A stretch of DNA of 64,000 bases from the NCBI GenBank assembly GCA_031261715.1, contig JAISJB010000001.1, positions 186,001-250,000 on the forward strand. Direction: 5' to 3'. The notes under the pieces are model-generated. The model saw only the letters and a list, made by a program, of their open reading frames with translations, was not told the DNA's origin and did no database searches. Shown one piece after another: positions 1 through 8,935 of the stretch (within the stretch, counting starts at the first letter, position 1; the number at the start of each line of letters is the position of its first letter). Source of the stretch: Endomicrobium sp. GTDB lineage: Bacteria; Elusimicrobiota; Endomicrobiia; Endomicrobiales; Endomicrobiaceae. The translations under genes and the position numbers were made by a program.

Positions 1-66
1 TATATTTAAAATTTAATTATTTTTGATTATTGTACTTAATTAATATATTATCAGTCAATTATCTAA

Positions 67-1404
67 TTATTTTTCATATTGCAATTTTTGTTTTAAAATA
101 TCAATTTGATGCAAAACAGATATTTTAGAAGTTCCTCCATAAGAATTTTTCATATTAACTATTTTATCTATATTCAAGTAATTAAATATGTCTTGTTCGA
201 AAACTTGCGAAAATTTTTTGTATTCTTGCAATGAAAGATTATTAAAATCTTTTGATGTTTGTTGACAATATAAAACTATATTTTGTACTATTCCATGAGC
301 CTGTCTAAATGGAACATTGTGCAATGATAGATAATCAGCTATTTCTGTTGCTAAAATAAACCCTTTTTCTGTACTTTGTAAAGTTTTGCGCTTAATAAAT
401 TTTATACTTCGAAACATGTCATCTATTATACAAAGACAATCTGTAGTATTATCTAATGCATCAAATAAACAAGCCTTATCTTCTTGTAGATCTCTATTAT
501 AAGCTAGAGGTAAGGCTTTCATTACTGTAATAATTGATATTAAATTTCCTAGAACTCTACCAAATCTGCCTCTAATAACTTCAGCGTAATCAGGATTACG
601 TTTTTGTGGCATTATAGATGACCCAGAAGTAAATTTACTATCTATAGTAATATAACAAAATTCAGGATTTATCCATAAAATTATTTCTTCACATAATCTA
701 GTTAAATGTATAAACATAACCACTATACAAAATATAAATTCTATAACAAAATCTCGATCGCTTACTGCATCTAAAGAATTGTTACTAATATTTTTAAAAT
801 GTAACAATCTAGCAGTGTAATGTCTGTCTATATTAAATGATGTTCCAGCTAAAGCTGCACTTCCTAATGGTAAAACATCAATTCGTTTATAACAATCTAC
901 GAAACGTTCTTTATCACGTTGCATCATCCATGCATAAGCAAGTATATAGTGAGAAGCCAAAATAGGCTGAGCATGTTGTAAATGAGTAAATCCTGGCATA
1001 ATAACATCAATATTTTCAATAGCCTTATTGATAAGAGTATTTTGAAAATGTGTTATTTTATTTTTAATATTTTTAAGTTCTTTTTTAAGATACAATCTTA
1101 AATCAGTGGTCACCTGATCATTTCTACTTCTAGCAGTATGCATTTTACCCCCAACACTTCCTATCCTATTAATAAGCTCTTTTTCTATTGCATAATGTAT
1201 ATCTTCATCGACAGGCAACTTCCATCCATTATGTAAATCATCTAAAATTGCTTCTAACCCAAGAATAATTTTTTTAGCATCTGATTTACTTATAATCTTA
1301 GATTTGCAAAGCATTTTAGTATGTGCTATAGAGCCTACAATATCAGCTTCTGCAAGTCTCTTATCAATATCAAACGAACTAATAAATTGATTAACACTTT
1401 TCAT
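67..1404 (-). CDS. argH: Argininosuccinate lyase
   Basis: Last step of arginine synthesis: cleaves argininosuccinate to arginine and fumarate in the cytoplasm. It belongs to the fumarase/aspartase superfamily. Visible family motifs are TARSRNDQVTTD near residue 90, THLQHAQPI in the middle, and the signature GSSIMPQKRNPD near residue 265, which carries the catalytic serine loop. The 445 aa are slightly short for the family (about 460), because the usual N-terminal LWGGRF segment is missing. The ATG is preceded by AAGGAG, and an in-frame TAA lies four codons upstream, so the start cannot be extended. It is the last gene of the left-hand minus-strand group, 71 bases after ilvE. Confidence 0.95.
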   Translation of the reverse strand: MKSVNQFISSFDIDKRLAEADIVGSIAHTKMLCKSKIISKSDAKKIILGLEAILDDLHNGWKLPVDEDIHYAIEKELINRIGSVGGKMHTARSRNDQVTTDLRLYLKKELKNIKNKITHFQNTLINKAIENIDVIMPGFTHLQHAQPILASHYILAYAWMMQRDKERFVDCYKRIDVLPLGSAALAGTSFNIDRHYTARLLHFKNISNNSLDAVSDRDFVIEFIFCIVVMFIHLTRLCEEIILWINPEFCYITIDSKFTSGSSIMPQKRNPDYAEVIRGRFGRVLGNLISIITVMKALPLAYNRDLQEDKACLFDALDNTTDCLCIIDDMFRSIKFIKRKTLQSTEKGFILATEIADYLSLHNVPFRQAHGIVQNIVLYCQQTSKDFNNLSLQEYKKFSQVFEQDIFNYLNIDKIVNMKNSYGGTSKISVLHQIDILKQKLQYEK

Positions 1405-1475
1405 AGATTTTATTTACTCCTTATTTATTATAGTTTGTATTTAAATTATATTTAGCAATAAAAGTACAATAATTC

Positions 1476-2366
1476 CTATAATTCAATTGGAGTTCCAGTT
1501 GACATTACTAAATTTTTAAACTCTCTCATAAGTTTTATTGTTATTGGGCCTGGTTTACCAGACAAAATATATTTGAAATTTACTTTAACTACAGGTATGA
1601 GTTCTATAATAGTTCCAGTAATAAAACATTCATCTGCATTGTAAAGATTGTATATATTGATTCTTGTTTCTTTAACAATAAGATTTAATTTGTTTCTAGA
1701 AAGTTCTATAACTGTTTCTCTAGTTATTCCATCAAAGCAACCTTCAACAATAGAAGGGGTATACATGATTCCGTTTTTAATAATAAAGATATTGCTTGAA
1801 CTACATCCAATTATGTATCCTTCAGAATTTAATAAAATAGAATCATGAACATTGTGTTGTATGGCTTCCATTTTATATAACATATTATTTAAATAATTAA
1901 TTGATTTAATATGAAAATCTAAAGAATCATGTCTTACGTTCTTTAAAGGAAGTGTAATAACATTAATTCCATTAATATATAACGATTGTGTATATAAACA
2001 CACAGAAGTATCAATTGCTATAATTATTATGGAAGTGGTATCATATTCATATTTCAGTTGATTATATTGTAATCTATTATCGCCTTTTATTGTTACTATA
2101 AGTTTAATATATCCATTAATAAGTTTATTAATAGTTAATGTTTGAATAATTGCTTTTTCTATTTCACTTTGTTCAATTTTAATAATTAAACTAATAGTAC
2201 GTGCTGAATATAATAATCTTTCTAAATGTTCTTTTAATCTAAATATTCTTCCATTATAAATTCTAATATATTCATAAACTCCATAACCATACAGAAATCC
2301 ATAATTAAAAATTGATATTTTAGCTTCACTATCATCAAAAAAACTACCATCTATATATACTTTCAT
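1476..2366 (-). CDS. ilvE: Branched-chain amino acid aminotransferase (class IV PLP)
   Basis: PLP-dependent transaminase that exchanges the amino group between glutamate and branched-chain 2-oxo acids. The fold-type IV pattern is clear: GFLYGYGVYE near residue 23, RLKEHLERLLYSA, the likely Schiff-base lysine in HIKSINYLNN, a GCFDGITRETV segment, and a C-terminal SGKPGPITIKLMREF that resembles IlvE. At 296 aa it has the normal length. D-amino-acid aminotransferase and 4-amino-4-deoxychorismate lyase share the fold, but the C-terminal motif favours IlvE. It follows lolD by 19 bases and is probably cotranscribed. Whether it serves synthesis or salvage of branched-chain amino acids cannot be told here. 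Confidence 0.85.
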   Translation of the reverse strand: MKVYIDGSFFDDSEAKISIFNYGFLYGYGVYEYIRIYNGRIFRLKEHLERLLYSARTISLIIKIEQSEIEKAIIQTLTINKLINGYIKLIVTIKGDNRLQYNQLKYEYDTTSIIIIAIDTSVCLYTQSLYINGINVITLPLKNVRHDSLDFHIKSINYLNNMLYKMEAIQHNVHDSILLNSEGYIIGCSSSNIFIIKNGIMYTPSIVEGCFDGITRETVIELSRNKLNLIVKETRINIYNLYNADECFITGTIIELIPVVKVNFKYILSGKPGPITIKLMREFKNLVMSTGTPIEL

Positions 2367-2385
2367 ACTTGTGTCTCCAATCTAC

Positions 2386-3045
2386 TTAAATTAATTTACC
2401 ATTTACGATTTGTATTATTTTGTTAAATTTATACAAAATTTTATCATTATGAGTTATAAGTACAAGAGTTATATTATCAGCAAGTTCAAACAGTAAATTT
2501 TCTATTTCTAATCCAGTTTTATAATCTAAATTACATGTTGGTTCGTCTGCAAATATGATTTTAGGTGTATTTATCAATGCTCTTGCTATAGCTACTCTTT
2601 GTTGCTCACCTCCAGATAGTTCATTTGGATAAAAATTTGATTTATACAATAAACCAATTTTGTGCAGAAGATATTTTGCAAAAGATATTTTTGTATTTTT
2701 TATTTTCCATACAGGAATTAATATATTTTCCATAATTGTTAAATCATGTATCAAATAATGAAATTGAAATATAAAACCAATATGATTTTTTCTAAAATTA
2801 CATAAAGATTTATTACTACTTGCAAATAAATCTATTCCATTGATATATACTTTTCCACTAGTAGGTTTCTCCATTAACCCCATAATATGAAGTAACGTAC
2901 TTTTTCCAGCTCCAGATGCTCCTATTAAAGCAACTTTTTGTTCTGTTGAAGTAATTTCAAAATTTAGTGTTTGTAAAACATTTATTGAACTAAGGTCACC
3001 TTTTTTTTGATATTGTTTAGTTAAATTAACTACTTTTAAATACAT
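2386..3045 (-). CDS. lolD: Lipoprotein-releasing ABC transporter ATPase LolD
   Basis: ATPase subunit of the LolCDE complex, which extracts outer-membrane lipoproteins from the inner membrane. The 219 aa contain a full ABC domain: Walker A GASGAGKSTLLH near residue 42, a Q-loop in FIFQFHYLI, the signature LSGGEQQRVAIARAL and Walker B IIFADEPTCNLD (the usual Gly before Asn is Cys), then the switch histidine in LITHND. It lies 14 bases after the membrane subunit gene, so the pair forms a transporter. MacB- and FtsE-type ATPases look similar, but the LolC partner decides the call. Its presence implies an outer membrane. Confidence 0.88.
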   Translation of the reverse strand: MYLKVVNLTKQYQKKGDLSSINVLQTLNFEITSTEQKVALIGASGAGKSTLLHIMGLMEKPTSGKVYINGIDLFASSNKSLCNFRKNHIGFIFQFHYLIHDLTIMENILIPVWKIKNTKISFAKYLLHKIGLLYKSNFYPNELSGGEQQRVAIARALINTPKIIFADEPTCNLDYKTGLEIENLLFELADNITLVLITHNDKILYKFNKIIQIVNGKLI

Positions 3046-3059
3046 AAAAAAGCTTATTA

Positions 3060-4244
3060 CTATCCATTTTTAATAGCATTGAGTGGATCTAATTTAGAAA
3101 CATAATAAGATGGATATAAACTAGATATAACAATGATCACAAATGTACTTATGGTTACTAGTACTATATCAACAGGAATAAGACAAATAGGTAAGTTATC
3201 AATAAAATAGATATCGTTCGGTAAACTAACTATATGTATATATTTTAATAATAAACTTATTATAATTCCTAAAATAACACCTATAATAATTCCAAAAGAA
3301 CCTATAATTATACCTTCAAGAAAAAATATCTTTGAAATTGACCATCTAGAAAAACCTAATGCAGACATTATACCTATATCTTTAGTTTTTTGAATACTTG
3401 ACATGATAAGATTGGAAGTAATATTAAATGATGCTACAAAGATTATAAATCCTAAAATAATAGTCATCATTATTTTTTCAATTTTAAGTGCAGAAAATAA
3501 TTGTTTATTTGTTTCTATCCATGTAGTAATATTATATAACGAAGGAAGTATTTCTTGTATTTGTTTTTTTGCTGTTTGTGCTTTATTATAATTAGTCAGA
3601 TATATATCAAAACCATTTATCTTGTTATCCATTTCAAACATTCGTTGCCCTTGTTGTAAATTAATCAAACATAAATATGAGTCTAACATATATTGTCCAA
3701 AAGTAACTATAGAGCTAATATTGCAATAACATGTTTTAAAGTTATCATGTATTAATATTATTTGAACTTTATCCCCAACATTAACAGAAAGATTTTTTGC
3801 AAGTTCTTTTCCAATTATTATATTAGGAATTTTACTAGAATTTGTTGTTAAATTTTTATTATAGTTTAATGCTTTTAATGTAATTAATGTTGTATAATCC
3901 AAATTTGAATTAGTAACTAAAGCTTGTTTAGAAATGAATGGAATAACATTTTGTACTGTCTTATTTTTTTGTATTTTTTTTTGGACAATGAAGTAATTTG
4001 TAAAACAACTATTAAGAGATGTAATAGTCATATGAGGTTGACTACCTATTATTCTATTTCTAATATCTCTTTGAAATCCACTCATTACTGATAAACTAAT
4101 AATCAATGTAGAAACACCTATAGCAATGCTAAAAGCTGTCAAGTAAATAACTAATTTAGATGCAAAACTTTTATTTTTACTATTTAAATATTTTATTGCT
4201 ATGAACAATTCTACAGATAACATATATAAGTTTCTTTTTATCAT
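3060..4244 (-). CDS. lolC: Lipoprotein-releasing permease LolC/LolE
   Basis: Membrane subunit of the LolCDE lipoprotein-release transporter. The 394 aa show the expected plan: a short cytoplasmic start with ELFIAIKYL, a first membrane segment, the conserved SVMSGFQRDIRNRI stretch, a large periplasmic domain (about residues 65-260), then three C-terminal membrane segments and a PSYYVSKLDPLNAIKNG tail. Only one such gene is present, so the transporter may be a LolC homodimer with LolD, as in bacteria that have a single LolF-type protein. The first ATG lies 11 bases after lysS. A second ATG seven codons inside is also possible. Confidence 0.88.
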   Translation of the reverse strand: MIKRNLYMLSVELFIAIKYLNSKNKSFASKLVIYLTAFSIAIGVSTLIISLSVMSGFQRDIRNRIIGSQPHMTITSLNSCFTNYFIVQKKIQKNKTVQNVIPFISKQALVTNSNLDYTTLITLKALNYNKNLTTNSSKIPNIIIGKELAKNLSVNVGDKVQIILIHDNFKTCYCNISSIVTFGQYMLDSYLCLINLQQGQRMFEMDNKINGFDIYLTNYNKAQTAKKQIQEILPSLYNITTWIETNKQLFSALKIEKIMMTIILGFIIFVASFNITSNLIMSSIQKTKDIGIMSALGFSRWSISKIFFLEGIIIGSFGIIIGVILGIIISLLLKYIHIVSLPNDIYFIDNLPICLIPVDIVLVTISTFVIIVISSLYPSYYVSKLDPLNAIKNG

Positions 4245-4255
4245 TAAAATGTATT

Positions 4256-5731
4256 TTATTCCGGCTTCAAAGTAGGAAATAGAATAACATCCCTAATAGA
4301 CTGTATTTCTGTAAGAACCATTATAAGCCTATCTATACCAATACCTAAACCTCCTGTTGGTGGCAAACCTTGTTCGAGTGCACAAATAAAATCTTGATCA
4401 TATGAAGAAACGGTTTCATTATTACTTTTATTTTTTTTAGTTTCTATTTGACGTATAAAATTGTTTTTTTGTATCTCAGGATCATTAAGCTCAGAGTAAG
4501 CATTTCCAATTTCCAATTTATTAATATAAATTTCAAACCTTTCAGCTATTTTGACATTATGTTCTTTCATTTTTGCTAACGGAGAATATACTGATGGATA
4601 ATCCATAAGAAAAAATGGAGCATGTAAATTTGGTAAAATTTTTTCATCAATTATTTGCTCTAAAACTTTTTTATTTGTTGCATTTTCTGAAATCTTAAGA
4701 TTTAAATGTTTAACACGTTTAAACATTTCCCCTTCTGTTTCAATATATGGCAACAAGTCAAGTCCAGTGTATTCATTTATTAAATCAAATATTTGTGCTT
4801 TCTTAAATTTTAAGTTAGTTTTAGAATTAAGAGCTTTAGCTACAGTTTGAATAAGTGTTTCAGCTAAATTTAGCATATCATTATAATTAGCATAAGCTTG
4901 ATAAATTTCTATCATAGTAAACTCAGGAGTATGAGTGCTATCTATCCCTTCATTACGAAAACTTTTTCCTATTTCAAAAACTTTGTCCATACCACCTATG
5001 ATTAACCGTTTTAAAAATAATTCTGGCGATACTCTTAAGAACAAATTTGTATTTAAAGCATTATGATGTGTAATAAAAGGTTGTGCACTTGCTCCCCCTG
5101 CAATGGATTGCAAAATTGGAGTTTCTACTTCAATAAATCCTAACTCCGTAAGTTTAGTTCTAATAGCAAACAAAGCAATACTTCTTTTAATAAAAACATC
5201 CTTAGACTTTCTATTAACAATTAAATCTATATGACGTTGTCTATATCTTATTTCTATATCCTTAAGCCCATTCCATTTTTCAGGTAATGGACGTAAAGCT
5301 TTTGTTAAAATCTGCCATTGGTTGATAATGATACTTAACTCATTTGTTTTTGTCTTAAAAGGTTTTCCTTCAACTGCTATAATGTCAGATACATCAATAA
5401 CTTTTTTTAAAAGTGTATACTTGTCCTTGCCCATAATAGATTTATTTACATATATTTGAATTTTAGACACACCATCTTGAATATCGAAGAACATAACTTG
5501 ACCCATCTTTCTTATACTAATAATCCTACCACAAATTTTAATTATTGTATCTGAGCATTGTCCAATACTCAATTTGTTGAACTTATTTTGAACTTCTAAA
5601 ATATCTATTTGTTTGTGATATTGTGATGGATATGGATTAATCCCATGATTTCTCAGTATGTTTATTTTATTTTTTCTATTATTAATTATTTCATTAATAT
5701 TTTTTGTATAGTGATAATTATTATTTTTCAT
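4256..5731 (-). CDS. lysS: Lysyl-tRNA synthetase, class II
   Basis: Charges tRNA-Lys with lysine in the cytoplasm. The 491 aa have an N-terminal OB-fold anticodon-binding domain (GRIISIRKMGQVMFFDIQDG near residue 70) and a class II catalytic core: motif 2 region FRNEGIDSTHTPEFTMIEIY and C-terminal motif 3 GGLGIGIDRLIMVL. Length is normal. It is followed closely by lolC-lolD. A tRNA-Lys(CUU) gene lies elsewhere in this window. No clear Shine-Dalgarno sequence precedes the ATG, and an intergenic stretch of 91 bases separates it from the upstream gene, so it may have its own promoter. Confidence 0.96.
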   Translation of the reverse strand: MKNNNYHYTKNINEIINNRKNKINILRNHGINPYPSQYHKQIDILEVQNKFNKLSIGQCSDTIIKICGRIISIRKMGQVMFFDIQDGVSKIQIYVNKSIMGKDKYTLLKKVIDVSDIIAVEGKPFKTKTNELSIIINQWQILTKALRPLPEKWNGLKDIEIRYRQRHIDLIVNRKSKDVFIKRSIALFAIRTKLTELGFIEVETPILQSIAGGASAQPFITHHNALNTNLFLRVSPELFLKRLIIGGMDKVFEIGKSFRNEGIDSTHTPEFTMIEIYQAYANYNDMLNLAETLIQTVAKALNSKTNLKFKKAQIFDLINEYTGLDLLPYIETEGEMFKRVKHLNLKISENATNKKVLEQIIDEKILPNLHAPFFLMDYPSVYSPLAKMKEHNVKIAERFEIYINKLEIGNAYSELNDPEIQKNNFIRQIETKKNKSNNETVSSYDQDFICALEQGLPPTGGLGIGIDRLIMVLTEIQSIRDVILFPTLKPE

Positions 5732-5822
5732 TTAAAATTTAATGTGTTTCTTTTTCATTAAAGTAACATGAATTTTAACATTTTTTTCTTATAGTTTACA
5801 ACCTGATGTTTGCTAATATTAA

Positions 5823-6485
5823 CTAAAATTTATTATTCCATTGGCTATTAGTATACTTAATTTTCATAATAGTATGTGCATATTTTATAATGTCTGTACT
5901 TAACTGTATTTGTTGTACTTTCATATTTAACATAATGCCTATATTTTTTCTAAAATGTTTTAGAAATCTTTGTGTTTGTATTGTACTTAAATGCAAATGT
6001 ATTGATCCTTGAACTATTAATTTGTCTTTACATCTACGTAGACATGAACCAACAATTTTATTCCCGTTTAAAATAAGATCGTTGTTTAGAACAGTATTAA
6101 GACAGAACTGATTATTATGGATCTTGGCATGATTAGTACAAATAATAGGTTGAATATTTATTTTCTTTAGCGAATTATAGATTGCTAGGTGAATATTTTT
6201 ATATGTTTCACTATAATTATATACATTCCACAACGGATATGAAATAACGAAACAATATGAGATGTCATAATTATGAATAACTGTTAGACCTCCAGTTATT
6301 CTTCTTACAAATTGATATGGTAAAATAATATCACGACTTTTTTGAAAATACCCTATTGTTATATATATGCTATCCCAATAGTATATTCTTAATATTGGAA
6401 TTTTATTATTACTATATGTAAACAATATTTCATCAATTGCCATATTTATAGCAACATTTCTTGGAATATCGTTAATAAAATACAT
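5823..6485 (-). CDS. Lipoate-protein ligase / octanoyltransferase family protein (LipM-like)
   Basis: Member of the biotin/lipoate protein ligase fold family that attaches lipoyl or octanoyl groups to lysines of 2-oxoacid dehydrogenase or glycine-cleavage H proteins. Visible: LRIYYWDSIYITIGYFQ near residue 32, VRRITGGLTVIHNYDISY at 60-77, and GNKIVGSCLRR with the family lysine near 143. A cysteine at about 128 (QFCLNTVLNNDLIL) sits where LipM octanoyltransferases carry their acyl-thioester Cys, so LipM is slightly favoured over LplA. The 220 aa are short because the C-terminal accessory domain of LplA is absent. It lies 12 bases downstream of murJ. Exact substrate is undecided. Confidence 0.75.
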   Translation of the reverse strand: MYFINDIPRNVAINMAIDEILFTYSNNKIPILRIYYWDSIYITIGYFQKSRDIILPYQFVRRITGGLTVIHNYDISYCFVISYPLWNVYNYSETYKNIHLAIYNSLKKINIQPIICTNHAKIHNNQFCLNTVLNNDLILNGNKIVGSCLRRCKDKLIVQGSIHLHLSTIQTQRFLKHFRKNIGIMLNMKVQQIQLSTDIIKYAHTIMKIKYTNSQWNNKF

Positions 6486-6497
6486 ATTATTTTTTTT

Positions 6498-8069
6498 CTA
6501 TTCTTTTCGTATTAATCTTTTTATATTTATATATTTTATCATTTCTTTTAATTCTTCATTGTTAAGAATATATGATATCAATATAAAGATTATACAACTT
6601 AATATTATTGTAATAATAATTAAAGGTAACAATCTTATTGTGAAATACAGGTGACTATATATAAAAAGTTTAGCGATTATTACAGAAATAATAGAAGCAA
6701 ATAATGATTTGATAGCTGCAACACATATCTTTTTTAATCCAAATTTTCCAATTTTTGTTTTAAGATATAAAATAAGGAAAATGAAATTAAAGTATGATGA
6801 AATAGATGTTGCCAATGCTAAACCTCTTATATCCATAAATTTTATTAGGATTAAACATAATAATACGTGAATTATCATAGATAAAATGGATATTTTAACT
6901 GGTATTTTCGTATCTTTCGATGAATAAAATGCATTATTAAGTAGTTTTGAGCCAGCAAAGGCAGGTAAGCCTAAAGCATAATAAAATAGTGCTTTATTAG
7001 TCATTATAGATGCTGTATTATTAAAATTCCCATATTCAAATAATGCTTTTACTAACGGAAGACCAATAAACATTAAGCCTATTGAAGCAGGAAATAAAAT
7101 AAAATTTGTCATTCTAATTGCATAATTTAGTTCTTGTTTAAAAGTTTGCAAATCATTTGTTAAATAAGCTTTTGACATAATAGGGAATAATACACTAGCA
7201 AATGCTAAACCAATCATTGATAATGGTAATTGCATAATTCTTGTAGCATAATAAAGAGCTGTAATAGATCCCTGTGTTAAAAATGATGCACAATTACTAT
7301 CTATAAAAACATTGATTTGTTCAACTGCTACTCCTAATATAGATGGAATCATGAATAGTATAACTTTTTTTAAACCTGTATTTTTAAAGTTAAAATTCAA
7401 TCTTAACTTCCAACCTAAATGTTTAAATTCTAAGTATTGTATAATAAAATACAATAATGAACCTATGACGAAACTTATAGCTAATCCTTTAATTTTCATA
7501 TTGTCAACACAAAATATTATGTATGAAGTTGTGAATAAGTACAATATTTCTAATACATTTGATATTGATGGAGCTACTGCAGGTATAAAAAATGAATTTA
7601 ATGTATTTAACACTGATACTAAAAAAGCTGACAAAGCTACAAAAATAATAGATGGAAAAATTAGTTTTGTTATTTCTATTGTTAGTAATATTTTTGTTGT
7701 ATTATGTTTCAATCCAACAGCAATTAATTTAATAAAGATAGGAGAAAGTACTATACCAAATATAGATATTAAAATAAGTATTAATACTAATAATGTAAAA
7801 ACTACATTTAAAAACTCTTGTGTTTCTTTTTTTGAATGCTTATTTAAATATTCACTGAATACTGGAATTATTGCTATTGCAAAAGAGTTTTCTCCAAATA
7901 AACATCTAACTAAATTTGGAATTTTCATTGCTATATAAAACGAATCTGCGCATGTAGTGGTTCCAAATGCGATAGCAATTAAGATATCTCTTATATATCC
8001 AAGAAATCTAGATATAATAATACCACAAGAAACCTTACCAGCATGTGCAATTAGTCTGTTATTTTTCAT
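6498..8069 (-). CDS. murJ: Lipid II flippase MurJ (MviN)
   Basis: Inner-membrane flippase of the MOP superfamily that moves lipid II to the periplasmic side for peptidoglycan assembly. The 523 aa are hydrophobic throughout, with about 14 membrane segments. Family landmarks are the N-terminal SRFLGYIRDILIAIAFGTT and PNLVRCLFGENSFAIAIIPVF, followed by EQINVFIDSNCASFL and ALYYATRIMQLPLSMIGLAFASVLFPIMSK in the middle. It lies 7 bases after miaA in the murJ-miaA-mutL-mutS run. Together with alr, glmM and glmS it indicates that a peptidoglycan wall is kept. Confidence 0.95.
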   Translation of the reverse strand: MKNNRLIAHAGKVSCGIIISRFLGYIRDILIAIAFGTTTCADSFYIAMKIPNLVRCLFGENSFAIAIIPVFSEYLNKHSKKETQEFLNVVFTLLVLILILISIFGIVLSPIFIKLIAVGLKHNTTKILLTIEITKLIFPSIIFVALSAFLVSVLNTLNSFFIPAVAPSISNVLEILYLFTTSYIIFCVDNMKIKGLAISFVIGSLLYFIIQYLEFKHLGWKLRLNFNFKNTGLKKVILFMIPSILGVAVEQINVFIDSNCASFLTQGSITALYYATRIMQLPLSMIGLAFASVLFPIMSKAYLTNDLQTFKQELNYAIRMTNFILFPASIGLMFIGLPLVKALFEYGNFNNTASIMTNKALFYYALGLPAFAGSKLLNNAFYSSKDTKIPVKISILSMIIHVLLCLILIKFMDIRGLALATSISSYFNFIFLILYLKTKIGKFGLKKICVAAIKSLFASIISVIIAKLFIYSHLYFTIRLLPLIIITIILSCIIFILISYILNNEELKEMIKYINIKRLIRKE

Positions 8070-8076
8070 TTCTTAC

Positions 8077-8931
8077 TTATAATATGAATTCAATATCTGG
8101 TTGGTGTTTAAACCATGTTATTTGTCGTTTAGCATAGTTTCGTGTATCTTTTGAAAATTCTAAAAATAATTCATCTTTTGAAATGATATTTTCTAAATAT
8201 TTTATGATATGTCTATACCCTATACTAGTCATTGCTATAGTATTTTTATTAAAACCCATTTTGATAATTTTGTGAGTTTCATTTATTAATCCATTATTTA
8301 ACATATATTGACATCTATTATTAATTCTATTATATAAAATATTTTTATTTATCATGATATTATAATGTTTGAAATTATACCTACGATGTTTTACACTATA
8401 AAGCTCTTTCATTGTTTTTTTAGTCATAATATTAATTTCTAGTGCTCTAATAAGTCGCTGTGGATTATATTGATTTTTTTTAGCAGATTCTGGATCTAAT
8501 AATTTTAATTGATTATAAAGTTCATTACATGATTTAAGCCGTAATGTATTTCTTAAATCAACATTTGATTTTGGCATTTTATCAATACCATAAAGCAGTG
8601 CTTTAATGTATAATCCACAACCTCCAGTAATAATTGGTACTTTTTTACTATGAATAATATTGGCTATAATTTTATCAGCATCTTTAACAAATTGTGCTAC
8701 ATTATAAAATTGATCTGGGTCTATGATATCAACCAAATGTTGTTTGATACCTTCAATTGTTCTAAGGCCATTTCTAACTAACACACCTTTTTTATTCGTT
8801 CCAATATTTAAATATTTATATATTTGTCTAGAATCACACGAAACAATTTCTCCATTAAGTTTTTTACATAGTTGTATGGCTTTATTTGTTTTACCACTAC
8901 ACGTTGGGCCTGAAATTACAATTATATTCAT
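8077..8931 (-). CDS. miaA: tRNA dimethylallyltransferase MiaA
   Basis: Transfers a dimethylallyl group to A37 of tRNAs that read UNN codons, forming i6A. The 284 aa contain the P-loop GPTCSGKT at residues 8-15, the catalytic-Asp region SCDSRQIYKYLNIGTNK, HLVDIIDPDQFYN, GGCGLYIKALLYG (usual Thr replaced by Cys), NPQRLIRALEI, and the C-terminal RNYAKRQITWFKHQ. Slightly short of the usual 300. The product is the substrate of MiaB, encoded three genes downstream in the same run, so the ms2i6A pathway is complete here. It follows mutL by 4 bases. Confidence 0.96.
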   Translation of the reverse strand: MNIIVISGPTCSGKTNKAIQLCKKLNGEIVSCDSRQIYKYLNIGTNKKGVLVRNGLRTIEGIKQHLVDIIDPDQFYNVAQFVKDADKIIANIIHSKKVPIITGGCGLYIKALLYGIDKMPKSNVDLRNTLRLKSCNELYNQLKLLDPESAKKNQYNPQRLIRALEINIMTKKTMKELYSVKHRRYNFKHYNIMINKNILYNRINNRCQYMLNNGLINETHKIIKMGFNKNTIAMTSIGYRHIIKYLENIISKDELFLEFSKDTRNYAKRQITWFKHQPDIEFIL

Positions 8932-8935
8932 ATCT

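Noticed and set aside
1-66. Possible feature at the left edge
   Set aside because: AT-rich sequence with no start, stem or motif that I can support.
7312-7938. 208-aa plus-strand ORF inside murJ
   Set aside because: It lies wholly antisense to the clear murJ frame, has low-complexity Asn/Ile/Lys composition and no recognisable motif. It is a product of AT-rich composition.
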